DNA of 64,000 nucleotides from Archangium sp. (GTDB taxonomy: Bacteria; Myxococcota; Myxococcia; Myxococcales; Myxococcaceae): the NCBI GenBank assembly GCA_030695565.1, contig JAUYRZ010000047.1, forward strand, positions 89,138 to 153,137, written 5' to 3'. Every line of letters begins with the position of its first letter. Within the stretch, counting starts at the first letter, position 1. The notes under the pieces are model-generated. The model searched no databases. It was not told the DNA's origin and saw only the letters and a list, made by a program, of their open reading frames with translations. The translations under genes were made by a program, and so were the position numbers. Positions 16,198-24,104 of the stretch are shown here, one piece after another.

Positions 16198-17148
16198 GTG
16201 GATCCCGTGCTTCGTCTTCTCGTGATCCTCTGCCTGCTCCCGGTCGCTGCGCACGCGCAAGCCCTGGTCAGCGCCATCCTCGATTCCAATGGTGTCTCCG
16301 ACGCGGCCTTGCGGCGCGCGCAACGGGCCACCGAGAGCGCGCTCAAGCAGGTCTCCAGTCTCGCCGTCGGAGAAGGGCCCGCCTTCAAGAAGGGCGCTCC
16401 GAGAAGGTGCGGCGAAGACTGCGCGCGTGAGCTCGCCAATTCGCTCTCGGCCGCCGGCGTGGTGCTGCTCGACCTGCGCTCGTTGGACAACAAGAACGAT
16501 CGCGTGGCGGTCGAGGTGCAGCTGTGGATCGACGGTGAACGCGTCGGGGTGAAGAAGGGCGAAGGGTCGATCGAAGGCTTCGAGGCCGCGGTCAAGCCGG
16601 TGCTCGAGCTGCTGCTCCCGGCGTGGGCGCGGAAGGGCTTCGGGGGCCTGCGGCTGCAGATCGAACCGGGCACCGTGGTGAAGGTCGATGGCCGGCTGGC
16701 GACCAGCAAGGTGGGCGACGTGCTCGCCGTGCCCGCGGGTGTGCACCAGGTCGACGTGGTGTTCGCCGAGGGTCACGCGGTGTTGCAGCGCGTGCAGGTC
16801 GATGAAGGAAGCAGGGTCAAGGTCGAGGCGCTCTCGCCGGCCGAGGCGGTCACCGGTCGTGCGCCCAAAGGCAACAGCACGTTGCGCGGGGTGAGCTACG
16901 GCGTGTTCGTCGCAGGTGCGGCGGCGATCGCAGGTGGATTGGTGGCGGGTGCGCTGGGTCGTGGGACGGCCGCGGGGCTGGCGTCGTGTCAGGGCGACAA
17001 GCGTGATTGTCAGACGCTCGATGAGGTGCAGGCGAAGCAGGCGCAGGCCGAGGCGTATGCGACGACCGGGAACGTGATGCTCGGCGTGGGCAGTGGGCTC
17101 GCGGTCACTGGTGTCGGCCTCTTCATCATCGACGCGCTCACGGATTGA
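16198..17148 (+). CDS. exported PEGA-like protein with C-terminal membrane segments
   Basis: 316 residues from a GTG at 16198 (a second GTG nine bases on would also work). The signal peptide is LRLLVILCLLPVAAHAQ. A helical domain, then strand-rich sequence GGLRLQIEPGTVVKVDGR followed by VPAGVHQVDVVFAEG, has the shape of a PEGA surface-layer-like repeat. Near the end are two hydrophobic stretches (YGVFVAGAAAIAGGLVAGAL and VMLGVGSGLAVTGVGLFII) separated by a region with two Cys. The TPR-like protein at 58559-59668 also ends in two such hydrophobic segments. This is a common myxobacterial design for envelope proteins. The function is unknown. Confidence 0.7.
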   Translation: MDPVLRLLVILCLLPVAAHAQALVSAILDSNGVSDAALRRAQRATESALKQVSSLAVGEGPAFKKGAPRRCGEDCARELANSLSAAGVVLLDLRSLDNKNDRVAVEVQLWIDGERVGVKKGEGSIEGFEAAVKPVLELLLPAWARKGFGGLRLQIEPGTVVKVDGRLATSKVGDVLAVPAGVHQVDVVFAEGHAVLQRVQVDEGSRVKVEALSPAEAVTGRAPKGNSTLRGVSYGVFVAGAAAIAGGLVAGALGRGTAAGLASCQGDKRDCQTLDEVQAKQAQAEAYATTGNVMLGVGSGLAVTGVGLFIIDALTD

Positions 17149-17173
17149 TCAGATGGCGCGAATTGATCAGCTC

Positions 17174-18616
17174 GTGAGGCCCTCACCCCGACCCTCTCCC
17201 AGAGGGAGAGGGGGACTTCTTGTTTTTGTGGTCATGGCGAGTTCCAGTTGTCTTCGCGCGTGGGACGAAGGCGGCCCGTGGGCGTGTGGCGCCAACTCGG
17301 TCTGTCCCGAGGGCTACACCTGCGACGACGAGGTCTGCTGCAAACCCGGCAGCACGCCCGCCTGCCCCACCCTGCCCCTGCCCAGCGGCCGCTGCGCGGA
17401 AGGCGAGCCGAAGGTCTACTTCCAGGACCTCGATGGTGACGGTGACGGCAACGAGAAGGTGAGCCGGGTGTTCTGCCGTGCGCCGCGCGTGGTGCCGGGC
17501 AAGCCGGTCTACGTGCTGAGCGGCCGCGACTGCGATGACACGCGCCCCGACATCTTCTTCGGCGCGCCTGAGCTGTGTAACGGCAAGGACGACAACTGCG
17601 ATCGGGTCATCGACGAAGGCCTGCCCAACCTGCAGAACTTCTACCGTGACGAAGACGGCGACGGCGTGGGTGACACCGCGGCGCTGGTGCCCGCGTGCAT
17701 GGCGCCTCCGGGCTACAGCGCGTTGCCCGGTGACTGCGCGCCGCTCGACCCCTCGAAGTTCCCGGGCGCGACCGAGCAGTGCAACAACCTCGACGACGAC
17801 TGCGACGGCATGGCCGACACGCTCGAGACCCGCTTCGCCGACAGTGACGACGCGTCGACCAGCCGCTTCCCCTGCACGGTGCCGATGGCCGCGGGCGTCT
17901 GCCTGCCCGGCACCTTCCGCTGCGAGGTTCAGGGCAACGAAGTGCGACGCCTGTGCCGCTCGGTGAAGCTGCCCTCGCGCGAGGTCTGCGACGGCCTCGA
18001 CAACGATTGTGTGGGCGGCGTCGATGAAGCACCCAAATGTGGAGGCCCGCGCAACCTGATCAACGCGCCCGGCGTGACGTACCGCGCGCAGCGGTTGCCC
18101 ATTCCCACCCAGCTCACCACGCGGTGCCAGGCGAACGTGGCGGGCATTCCGTCGACGATCTCAGGCGACGGCCGGGTGTGGAGCGGCGTGGCGGGACCCA
18201 ACCAGTATTACCACGTGTGGAGCGCCGAGGCCCCGGCCGGCACCACGTGGGACTTGAGCAAGCTCAACGCGCAGCTGCGCCTCGCGTTCACCGCCACCGC
18301 GTCTCCCGTGGCCGTGGCGGGCGGCATCTGGGGCGACCCCGCAGCGGGCGACGGCTTCAACCCCGTCGTCTACTTGTGCGGGCAGAGCGACACCGACTTC
18401 ATGCGCTATCGCATCACCTCGACCGCTTCGGCCTTCAAGCTGAACGACACCAGCTTCGACCAGGTGATGCCGCTCAACAACAGCAGCAGCACCTGGCTGG
18501 TCGGCGTCGGCTCGGGCTTCGACACGTCACGCGTCAAACGCATCGAGGTGCTGGTGTTCACCCAGTCGACGGACTTCACCATCACCTTCTCGAACAACAC
18601 GGGGATGGGGCCGTGA
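17174..18616 (+). CDS. MopE-type metal-binding lipoprotein (first of tandem pair)
   Basis: 480 residues if it starts at the GTG at 17174 (an in-frame ATG at 17153 is the alternative). The hydrophobic core LLVFVVMASSSC ends in a lipobox Cys, and the only codons that can supply a basic N-region come from the dispersed repeat at 17179-17215, read as RPSPRPSPRGRGG. The mature part starts LRAWDEGGPWAC and has Cys pairs, then MopE-like units: DLDGDGDGNE with CNGKDDNCDRVIDEG, DEDGDGVGD with CNNLDDDCDGMAD, and CDGLDNDCVGGVDE. Such Asp/Cys loops bind Ca2+ or Cu. The last 180 residues form a beta-rich domain shared with the downstream paralogue. Its stop overlaps the next GTG. Confidence 0.8.
   Translation: MRPSPRPSPRGRGGLLVFVVMASSSCLRAWDEGGPWACGANSVCPEGYTCDDEVCCKPGSTPACPTLPLPSGRCAEGEPKVYFQDLDGDGDGNEKVSRVFCRAPRVVPGKPVYVLSGRDCDDTRPDIFFGAPELCNGKDDNCDRVIDEGLPNLQNFYRDEDGDGVGDTAALVPACMAPPGYSALPGDCAPLDPSKFPGATEQCNNLDDDCDGMADTLETRFADSDDASTSRFPCTVPMAAGVCLPGTFRCEVQGNEVRRLCRSVKLPSREVCDGLDNDCVGGVDEAPKCGGPRNLINAPGVTYRAQRLPIPTQLTTRCQANVAGIPSTISGDGRVWSGVAGPNQYYHVWSAEAPAGTTWDLSKLNAQLRLAFTATASPVAVAGGIWGDPAAGDGFNPVVYLCGQSDTDFMRYRITSTASAFKLNDTSFDQVMPLNNSSSTWLVGVGSGFDTSRVKRIEVLVFTQSTDFTITFSNNTGMGP
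17179..17215 (+). repeat. dispersed GC-rich element inside a coding start
   Basis: GCCCTCACCCCGACC then CTCTCCC, AGA and GGGAGAGGGGGA: a full copy of the family with the plus-strand orientation. It sits between the PEGA-like gene and the MopE-like gene and appears to be translated as the basic N-terminal part of the lipoprotein signal peptide. Confidence 0.75.
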
Positions 18617-20025
18617 AGCGCGCTCTGCTGTTGATCTTCACCTGGGTGAACGCCGGCTGCTTCACCGCGTGGGACGTGGGCGGCCCGTGGGCCTGCAGTG
18701 ACGGCGGCGTCTGCGCTGATGGCTTCACCTGCGACGACGGCGTGTGCTGCAAGGTCGACGGCACCCCGCGCTGCCCCACCCTGCCCTTCGAAGGCACGTG
18801 CCCCTTCGGCTCGAAGCCCGACACGTATTATCGCGACGTCGATGGAGACAGCGCAGGCGCGCTCGCCACCGGCCGGGTGTTCTGCCGCGCACCGGTGAAG
18901 GAGCCGTGGGTGAAGGACTCCACCGATTGCGACGACGGAGATCCCGCCATCGGCCCGCTCGCCTCCGAGCGATGCAACGCGCAAGACGACGACTGCGACG
19001 GCGTCATCGACGAAGGGCTGTCCCTGCAGACCTGGTACCGCGACACCGACCAGGATGGCTTCGGTGAAGAGTGCGCCAGCTGCCGTCTCGACGCGTGCAC
19101 CCAGCCGCTGGGCTTCGCCGCGCGCGCAGGTGACTGCGCTCCGGGGAACGCGGCGGTCTTTCCCGGCGCAGCAGAGCGTTGCAACCAGGTCGACGACAAC
19201 TGCAACGGGCAGCTCGATGATCCACCCTTCGTCGACGTGGAGAACCCGGGCAGCACCAGCCAGACCTTCGACTGCGACACCGGTCAGCAGGGCATCTGCC
19301 GGCCCGGAGGCATGCAGTGCATCTTCTCCACCAGCAGCTTCGCGCCGGTCTGCGTGGCGCGCGTGACGGCGACGGTGGATGTGTGCGGGGACTCCATCGA
19401 CAGTGATTGTTCGGGCACGGTGGATGATCGACCCGGTTGCCGCGGGCCCGACTCGTTGCTCACCGCGCCCGGCATCTCGTTCGGCGCGCTCACCTTCTAC
19501 GACGCGGGGCTTCCTTCGCTGCCGCCGTTGCCGGCGCGCTGCATGAAGAACCAGGCGGGTGGTGAGGCGATGGCGTGGCTGAACCCGTCGTGGATCGGCT
19601 CGGGCAGCGGGCTGCACCTCTGGTACGCCGAAGCGCCCGCCGGCACCTGGTGGGATCTCTCGCAGGCCAGCGCGCTGCGGTTGCCGGTGGTCTCTTCAGC
19701 GGTCGGCAGTATTGCGGCGGGCGTTTGGACCATGACGGCGCGGTTCGACAACGCCGTCATTCATCTGTGCGGTGACGCCGAGACTGATTTTCAGCGCTAC
19801 ACGCCGACCGCAGTCAGCCAGCGCTTCACGACCGGCCCGCAAATCGTCCGTGTACCGCTGCGACCCGTGCCTGCCGATGGGTGGTCGGTCAGCAACGCGG
19901 CGTTCGACTTGTCTCGCGTGCGTCGGATTGAGGTGTTGGTGGCCCCCGAAAAGACGGACGGGGGCGTCATCACGTTCACCAATCGGTTCCTGACCGATGC
20001 AGGCCTGGTCGGCTTCGAACCCTGA
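18613..20025 (+). CDS. MopE-type metal-binding lipoprotein (second of tandem pair)
   Basis: 470 residues from a GTG that overlaps the previous TGA (GTGA). The lipoprotein signal is KRALLLIFTWVNAGC. After it, the sequence FTAWDVGGPWACSDGGVC runs parallel to the upstream protein, proving duplication. MopE-like units follow: CNAQDDDCDGVIDEG, then DTDQDGFGEE, CNQVDDNCNGQLDD and CGDSIDSDCSGTVDD. The C-terminal domain (about residues 290-470) again matches the paralogue, with LWYAEAPAGTWWDLSQA against VWSAEAPAGTTWDLSKL. It is probably a surface lipoprotein that binds calcium or copper. The partner and role are not known. Confidence 0.85.
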   Translation: MKRALLLIFTWVNAGCFTAWDVGGPWACSDGGVCADGFTCDDGVCCKVDGTPRCPTLPFEGTCPFGSKPDTYYRDVDGDSAGALATGRVFCRAPVKEPWVKDSTDCDDGDPAIGPLASERCNAQDDDCDGVIDEGLSLQTWYRDTDQDGFGEECASCRLDACTQPLGFAARAGDCAPGNAAVFPGAAERCNQVDDNCNGQLDDPPFVDVENPGSTSQTFDCDTGQQGICRPGGMQCIFSTSSFAPVCVARVTATVDVCGDSIDSDCSGTVDDRPGCRGPDSLLTAPGISFGALTFYDAGLPSLPPLPARCMKNQAGGEAMAWLNPSWIGSGSGLHLWYAEAPAGTWWDLSQASALRLPVVSSAVGSIAAGVWTMTARFDNAVIHLCGDAETDFQRYTPTAVSQRFTTGPQIVRVPLRPVPADGWSVSNAAFDLSRVRRIEVLVAPEKTDGGVITFTNRFLTDAGLVGFEP

Positions 20026-20051
20026 GCCCCTGCTCCCCCGGGGTGAGGGCC
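20026..20051 (-). repeat. variant copy of the dispersed element, convergent junction
   Basis: It reads GCCCCTGCTCCCCCGG then GGTGAGGGCC; on the minus strand it begins GGCCCTCACCCCGG. It lies exactly between the stops of two convergent genes and probably terminates both. Confidence 0.5.
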
Positions 20052-20052
20052 G

Positions 20053-20259
20053 TTACTTCTCCTTCTTCTCAGGAGCCCTGGTCGCTTCGGGCGGCGTGGC
20101 CGGCTTCTCTTTCTTGGTCCCCGTGCCCTTGTTGGTCGACGTCGCAGCGCCGGTGGTGGGCGGGGGCGGCGCTTCACCCGCGGCAGGCGCCGGCGCCGGA
20201 GCGCCCTCGGCAAGAGCGGACAGCGACAGCAACGCGAGCAACGAAACAGAACGGTTCAT
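20053..20259 (-). CDS. small secreted Ala/Pro/Lys-rich protein
   Basis: 68 residues from the ATG at 20259 (MNRSVSLLALLSLSALAEG), which gives a clean Sec signal cut after ALA. The mature peptide is low complexity: Pro/Ala-rich (APAPAPAAGEAPPPP), then Thr/Lys-rich, ending EKKEK. It has no fold that I can name. It is divergent from the purine nucleoside phosphorylase gene (about 125 bases between starts). Confidence 0.55.
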   Translation of the reverse strand: MNRSVSLLALLSLSALAEGAPAPAPAAGEAPPPPTTGAATSTNKGTGTKKEKPATPPEATRAPEKKEK

Positions 20260-20384
20260 GGGCTGCGGACCTTTGTTCAAAACAGCGGGGTGGCGATGCG
20301 ACGCGTCACGGACGGGGGACAACCGGGGTCGATTCATAACCCAGAAAACTGTGTGCTTCCGGGCACCTGTGTAATCTGCCGGGC

Positions 20385-21224
20385 ATGGCTGACGACTTGG
20401 TGGCTCGCCTCGATGCATGCACGGCGGTGATTCGGAAAAAGGCGCCTGGCTTCACTCCGAAGCTCGGGATCATTCTGGGCAGTGGTTTGGGCGCTTTCGC
20501 CGATTCACTCGAGCGCGCGGTGTCCATCGACTACCGCGAGCTGCCCGACTTCCCAGTCTCCTCGGTGCACGGTCACGCGGGCCGGTTGGTGCTCGGCCAT
20601 CGCGGTGAAGTGCCGGTGGTGGCGATGCAGGGCCGGGTGCACTTCTACGAGGGCTACCAGCCCTGGCAGGTCGCTTTCCCCGCGCGCGTGCTCGGGCGCC
20701 TGGGCATCAAACACCTCACCGTCACCAACGCCGCGGGCGGCATCAACCTGGGGTTCAAGGTCGGCGATCTGATGGCCATCACGGATCACCTGAACCTGGC
20801 CGGCTTCAACCCCCTCATCGGGAAGAACGCAGACGAGCTGGGGCCCCGCTTCCCCGACATGAGCCACGCGTACGACCCGGCCTCGCTCGAGGTGTTGCGG
20901 GGCGCAGCCAAGGCCGAAGGCGTGCAGCTGCGCGAAGGCGTGTACGCCAGCCTCTCGGGCCCCAGCTACGAGACGCCCGCGGAGATCCGCATGCTGCGCA
21001 CCCTGGGCGGTGACGCGGTCGGCATGTCAACCGTGCCTGAGGTGATCGTCGCCTCGCACATGGGCATCAAGGTGACCGGCATCAGCTGCATCACCAACCT
21101 CGCCGCGGGCATCGGCAAGAACGCGCTCAATCACGAGGAGGTCTCCGAGGTGGCCAACCGGGTGACCCAGACCTTCCAGAAGCTGATCGGCCGCTTCCTC
21201 GCCGACGTGGCCACGAAGTTCTAA
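20385..21224 (+). CDS. punA: purine nucleoside phosphorylase
   Basis: 279 residues, the usual length of the trimeric PNP class (EC 2.4.2.1), which splits inosine and guanosine with phosphate in the purine salvage pathway. Key segments: LGIILGSGLGAFAD (phosphate-binding Ser in GSG), VVAMQGRVHFYEGY (the His and Tyr of the GRxHxYEGY motif), LTVTNAAGGIN, GVYASLSGPSYETPAEIRM (ribose and phosphate contacts), GMSTVPEVIVASHMG, and CITNLAAGI with the purine-contacting Asn. It is cytoplasmic. It starts at an ATG preceded by an AT-poor leader without a clear SD. The PilZ gene follows after 34 bases and may be co-transcribed. Confidence 0.95.
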   Translation: MADDLVARLDACTAVIRKKAPGFTPKLGIILGSGLGAFADSLERAVSIDYRELPDFPVSSVHGHAGRLVLGHRGEVPVVAMQGRVHFYEGYQPWQVAFPARVLGRLGIKHLTVTNAAGGINLGFKVGDLMAITDHLNLAGFNPLIGKNADELGPRFPDMSHAYDPASLEVLRGAAKAEGVQLREGVYASLSGPSYETPAEIRMLRTLGGDAVGMSTVPEVIVASHMGIKVTGISCITNLAAGIGKNALNHEEVSEVANRVTQTFQKLIGRFLADVATKF

Positions 21225-21258
21225 GAAACGCTGATCAACTCGAAGAGAATGCAAAGCC

Positions 21259-21615
21259 ATGGCTGAGAAGAAGAAGAAGCAGACCGAAGACGAGCGCCGC
21301 GACAGCCCCCGAGTGCCGATGGAGTTCCTGGTGCGTGACGTCGGGCTGCGCGACGGCGAATGGGAAGAGCGCAAAGGCGATCTCTCGCTGGGCGGCATCT
21401 CGTGGCGCGGCAAGACGGCCCCGCATGGCACTGAAGTCGACGTGCGTTTCCGCCTGCCCCTCGTTCCCAAAGAGGTCCGCGCGCGGGGCGAAATTCTGCG
21501 CGTGAAGGCCGCGGGCGTGGGCATCGACTTTCACCTGCGCTTCACCGAGCTCGAGGTGCGCGCCGAGCTGGCAATCGCGCGGTACCTCGACGAGTGGCTC
21601 TCGAAGCAGCGCTGA
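21259..21615 (+). CDS. PilZ-domain cyclic-di-GMP-binding protein
   Basis: 118 residues, a single PilZ domain. Both binding motifs are intact: RRDSPRVPM (RxxxR) near the start and GDLSLGGISW (DxSxxG) after the second strand. It should therefore bind cyclic di-GMP, unlike the PilZ-AMIN protein at 1802, whose first motif is degenerate. The Lys-rich start (AEKKKKQTEDE) is disordered. The end (AIARYLDEWLSKQ) is a capping helix. It has no output domain, so it acts through partners. It follows punA closely. Confidence 0.88.
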   Translation: MAEKKKKQTEDERRDSPRVPMEFLVRDVGLRDGEWEERKGDLSLGGISWRGKTAPHGTEVDVRFRLPLVPKEVRARGEILRVKAAGVGIDFHLRFTELEVRAELAIARYLDEWLSKQR

Positions 21616-21616
21616 G

Positions 21617-21650
21617 CTCCTCTTTCCCTCTCCCGAACGAAGGCGAGGAG
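21617..21650. repeat. diverged copy of the dispersed element, convergent junction
   Basis: CTCCTCTTTCCCTCTCCC and GGCGAGGAG frame a short loop just past the PilZ stop and before the stop of the convergent GyrI-like gene. The outer arms pair imperfectly. A terminator role is likely. Confidence 0.45.
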
Positions 21651-21682
21651 TCACTTCCGCACGAAGCACAGGCGGCCTCTCC

Positions 21683-22144
21683 TCAGGAGATGGGCTGCTC
21701 CACCAGAGTCACCCACTCGCTGGGGTCGGGCACCTCGGCGCCGGTCGTCACGTAGACCTCCCGCGGGGCTTCGATGGCGTGTTTGCCGTTGTTGCTCATC
21801 CACTCGTTGATGGCGTCGTAGGCGGGCTTCATCTTCTCGTAGCGCCCCACGTGCCGAACGATGGCGGCCTGCGAAGCGTTCAGGTGAAGCCGCTTCACCT
21901 GCCCGGTGACCGGCACTTCCCGGTCGCACGTCATGACGGCCTCCACGTCGACCGACTCCGGCGTGACCGAGTAGTACCGCACGAACGGCGGACCCACGGG
22001 GGACGCGCCCGCTGCGCGAATGCACTCGCTCAGCTCGAGAAAAGCGTTGTTGAAAAAATCGCGCAGCCCGTTCAGCGGAATGGTGGTGCGAATCGCGACC
22101 GCATCGCTTGCGGGAAGATTCGCCGTCAGGATTTCGTAGGCCAT
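21683..22144 (-). CDS. GyrI-like/AraC effector-binding domain protein
   Basis: 153 residues. The GyrI-like small-molecule-binding fold is recognised from its two SHS2-type halves: a strand and helix (LNGLRDFFNNAFLELSECI), GPPFVRYYSVTPESVDVEAV, then the strand with the conserved His-Gly pair (AAIVRHVGRYEKMKPAYDAI), and EVYVTTGAEVPDPSEWVTLV. Such stand-alone proteins bind hydrophobic or drug-like ligands, or act as weak regulators. No DNA-binding domain is attached. It is monocistronic, with AGGAGG before the ATG at 22144. Confidence 0.82.
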   Translation of the reverse strand: MAYEILTANLPASDAVAIRTTIPLNGLRDFFNNAFLELSECIRAAGASPVGPPFVRYYSVTPESVDVEAVMTCDREVPVTGQVKRLHLNASQAAIVRHVGRYEKMKPAYDAINEWMSNNGKHAIEAPREVYVTTGAEVPDPSEWVTLVEQPIS

Positions 22145-22192
22145 GGAGTGACCTCCTTCGAACTGAGGAGGTGCATCGCCCGCGCCACGCCG

Positions 22193-23065
22193 TCAGCGAT
22201 GGTGATGAGGGGCGCGTTCACGGCCCGGACGGAAATGCGCGGCCTCGAGCGTGCGGTGATCTTCGACGTCGATCATCCAGTACCCCTCGCGGCCCGGCTC
22301 GGTGGAGCTGCCCCCGCCGAAGAGGTGCGGCCGCTCGTCGCCCGCCCGGTGCCACGAGCGGACGTGCGAATGACCATGGTGCAGCATCACGTCGCGGTTC
22401 TCGATGATGTCCAGGAACCGGGCGCCATCGAGCAGCCCGGTCTGCAGGCCTTCCCGGCGGCCGTCGTGCGAGACCGGGTTGTGGTGCGAGAGCACGTGCA
22501 CCGTGCGTTTGGCGAGGCGAGGGTCATCGAGGATCTTCTGCAGCGCGTCGAGCTGCGAACGGCCCAGGCGGCCCACGAAATAGTGGCTCCACCCCGACAC
22601 CCGCGTGCTGTCGAGCCCGATGATAGCGGTGTCGTCACCGAGCAACTTCACGAAGGGGTAGCCGGTCGCGTCTGCGTACTCGGGCATGGCCGAGACGAGC
22701 TGTTCGGCGAACACGCGCTCGAAGTGCCGCGCTCCGGGGGCGTCGATGTAGCGATCGTGATTGCCGGGGATGACGGTCAACCGCCCTGCCTGGGTGAGGT
22801 GACGCACGGAGGCGTGCACCGCCTCGAACTCGGCGCCCGCGCCCATCGCGGTGAGGTCACCGGTGAACAAGACGTGGTCGGCGTCGAGCTTCTCGATGTC
22901 TTCCAGGATGTTGTTCCAGGCCCTGGAGCCATCCGAGAACCGGTGGAGGCGCCCAAACGTGTGCAGCTCGATCCGCCCGAGCACACCCTGCCAGCCCGAG
23001 CTCCCCCAGGACCGCTGGCCCCAGTCGAGCTGGTGGTGAATGTCGCTGACATGAATGATTCGCAC
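22193..23065 (-). CDS. calcineurin-like metallophosphoesterase
   Basis: 290 residues from a GTG at 23065 (RIIHVSDIHHQL). All five metal-binding blocks are present in order: VSDIH, FTGDL, IPGNHDRY, LSHHNP and HHGHSHV. It therefore has a two-metal phosphoesterase site. The class includes cyclic-nucleotide phosphodiesterases and UDP-sugar hydrolases, and the exact substrate cannot be told. No signal peptide is present, so it is cytoplasmic. The C-terminus is His-rich (RAPHHHR). It is transcribed away from the small gene at 23208. Confidence 0.88.
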   Translation of the reverse strand: MRIIHVSDIHHQLDWGQRSWGSSGWQGVLGRIELHTFGRLHRFSDGSRAWNNILEDIEKLDADHVLFTGDLTAMGAGAEFEAVHASVRHLTQAGRLTVIPGNHDRYIDAPGARHFERVFAEQLVSAMPEYADATGYPFVKLLGDDTAIIGLDSTRVSGWSHYFVGRLGRSQLDALQKILDDPRLAKRTVHVLSHHNPVSHDGRREGLQTGLLDGARFLDIIENRDVMLHHGHSHVRSWHRAGDERPHLFGGGSSTEPGREGYWMIDVEDHRTLEAAHFRPGRERAPHHHR

Positions 23066-23207
23066 GTGCGCGCATCGTCTTCGCGAGGGCGGCGTCGGCG
23101 CAAGTCACCGGCCCCTCGTGCACTGCCCGCACGGAGAGGCCCGCAGCATCGTGAACGCGCGAAGAACGCGTCGCCGCGTCACAGATGGGTGGCCGAGGTG
23201 ATCAGTC

Positions 23208-23429
23208 ATGAAGTGGAGACCCCGCGGAGAATGGCGACCGGCGATGCCCAGCGAGGCCACGCCGCTCTCGCCCACGCTGCGCCCTTCGGTGCCCACGTGG
23301 ACCACCCGCGTCACGCAGCTGCCCCCGGAGCCGACGCTGAAGGCCGAGCTGCGGCGCTCCAGCCTCGCGTGGAAAGAGGTGCGGCTTTCCACCCCGAGGG
23401 AGGCTGTTCGAAACGCCCTGGAGGAGTAG
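23208..23429 (+). CDS. small basic protein, doubtful gene
   Basis: 73 residues (MKWRPRGEWRPAM at the start, PREAVRNALEE at the end). Its stop lies 12 bases before the start of the Q-rich gene and it is on the same strand, so it could be the first gene of a short operon. No signal, domain or similarity is recognised. It may be only an open frame in the leader of the next gene. Confidence 0.35.
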   Translation: MKWRPRGEWRPAMPSEATPLSPTLRPSVPTWTTRVTQLPPEPTLKAELRRSSLAWKEVRLSTPREAVRNALEE

Positions 23430-23441
23430 GTTGGAGACGTC

Positions 23442-24059
23442 ATGCGCCTCTTCATCGTCGGAACGGTCCTGGTGGCTTCGGTGGCAACGGCGCAGTCCGG
23501 CGTGTGGACTGGCTACGTGAATGGCTGGGTGAACGACGCGCCCCGCTCCAACACGGGCCCGCGGGGGTTTGACGCCGTGAGGGTTCCGCGGCTCACCCGG
23601 CAGCAGCAGCAGGTGCTGGTGCTCCAGTCGATCGCCGCGCAGTCGGCCTTCGTCGCCCAGCAGAACTACGTGCAGCTGCAGCAGGTCACCGCGCAGCAGC
23701 AGGAGCAGTTGGCTCAGCAGCAGGCGATCGCCGCGCAGCAGCGGCAGTATGAATATGAACGTTCGTTGGCTGCCGAGGCGCAGTTGCTGGCGCAGCAGCA
23801 ACAGCTCGCCGTGCAGCAGCAGTTGCTCGCGCAGCAACAACAGCAGGCCGCGGTGGAAGAGCTGGCCCGGGTGGCGGAGCGTGAAGCGAAGGTGAAGGTG
23901 TTGGAGGCCGAGCAGAAGGTGCTCGCCGAACGTGAAGCGGCCCGGCAGGCGCTGGCCCGGGCGGAAGCCGATGCGAAGCCGCGTGAGAAGGGCCCCGACA
24001 TTCACCGCTGGGTCGATGAAGACGGCGTGGTGCACTTCTCCACGCGGCCGCGTCGCTGA
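23442..24059 (+). CDS. secreted Gln-rich coiled-coil protein with DUF4124-like end
   Basis: 205 residues. The signal peptide is RLFIVGTVLVASVATAQ. Residues 50-135 are extremely Gln-rich and predicted coiled coil (QQQQ tracts within LAVQQQLLAQQQQQAAVEEL), moving to a charged helix to about 180. The C-terminus HRWVDEDGVVHFSTRP is the short DUF4124-type motif (YRWVDEDGVVHFSD) found at the ends of many periplasmic proteins. It is likely periplasmic and oligomeric. The function is unknown. GGAG precedes the ATG. Confidence 0.75.
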   Translation: MRLFIVGTVLVASVATAQSGVWTGYVNGWVNDAPRSNTGPRGFDAVRVPRLTRQQQQVLVLQSIAAQSAFVAQQNYVQLQQVTAQQQEQLAQQQAIAAQQRQYEYERSLAAEAQLLAQQQQLAVQQQLLAQQQQQAAVEELARVAEREAKVKVLEAEQKVLAEREAARQALARAEADAKPREKGPDIHRWVDEDGVVHFSTRPRR

Positions 24060-24067
24060 GCCTCATT

Positions 24068-24104
24068 CCCTCTCCCGCCGCGAGAGGGTGGTCAGGGTGA
24101 GGGC
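24068..24104 (-). repeat. dispersed element supplying a stop codon
   Basis: CCCTCTCCCGCCGCGAGAGGG followed by TGGTCAGGGTGAGGGC (written here in two parts), that is the family in minus orientation. It lies between convergent genes. Its CACCCTGA provides the last codons (Ser-Pro) and the TGA of the secreted zincin gene. Confidence 0.65.
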
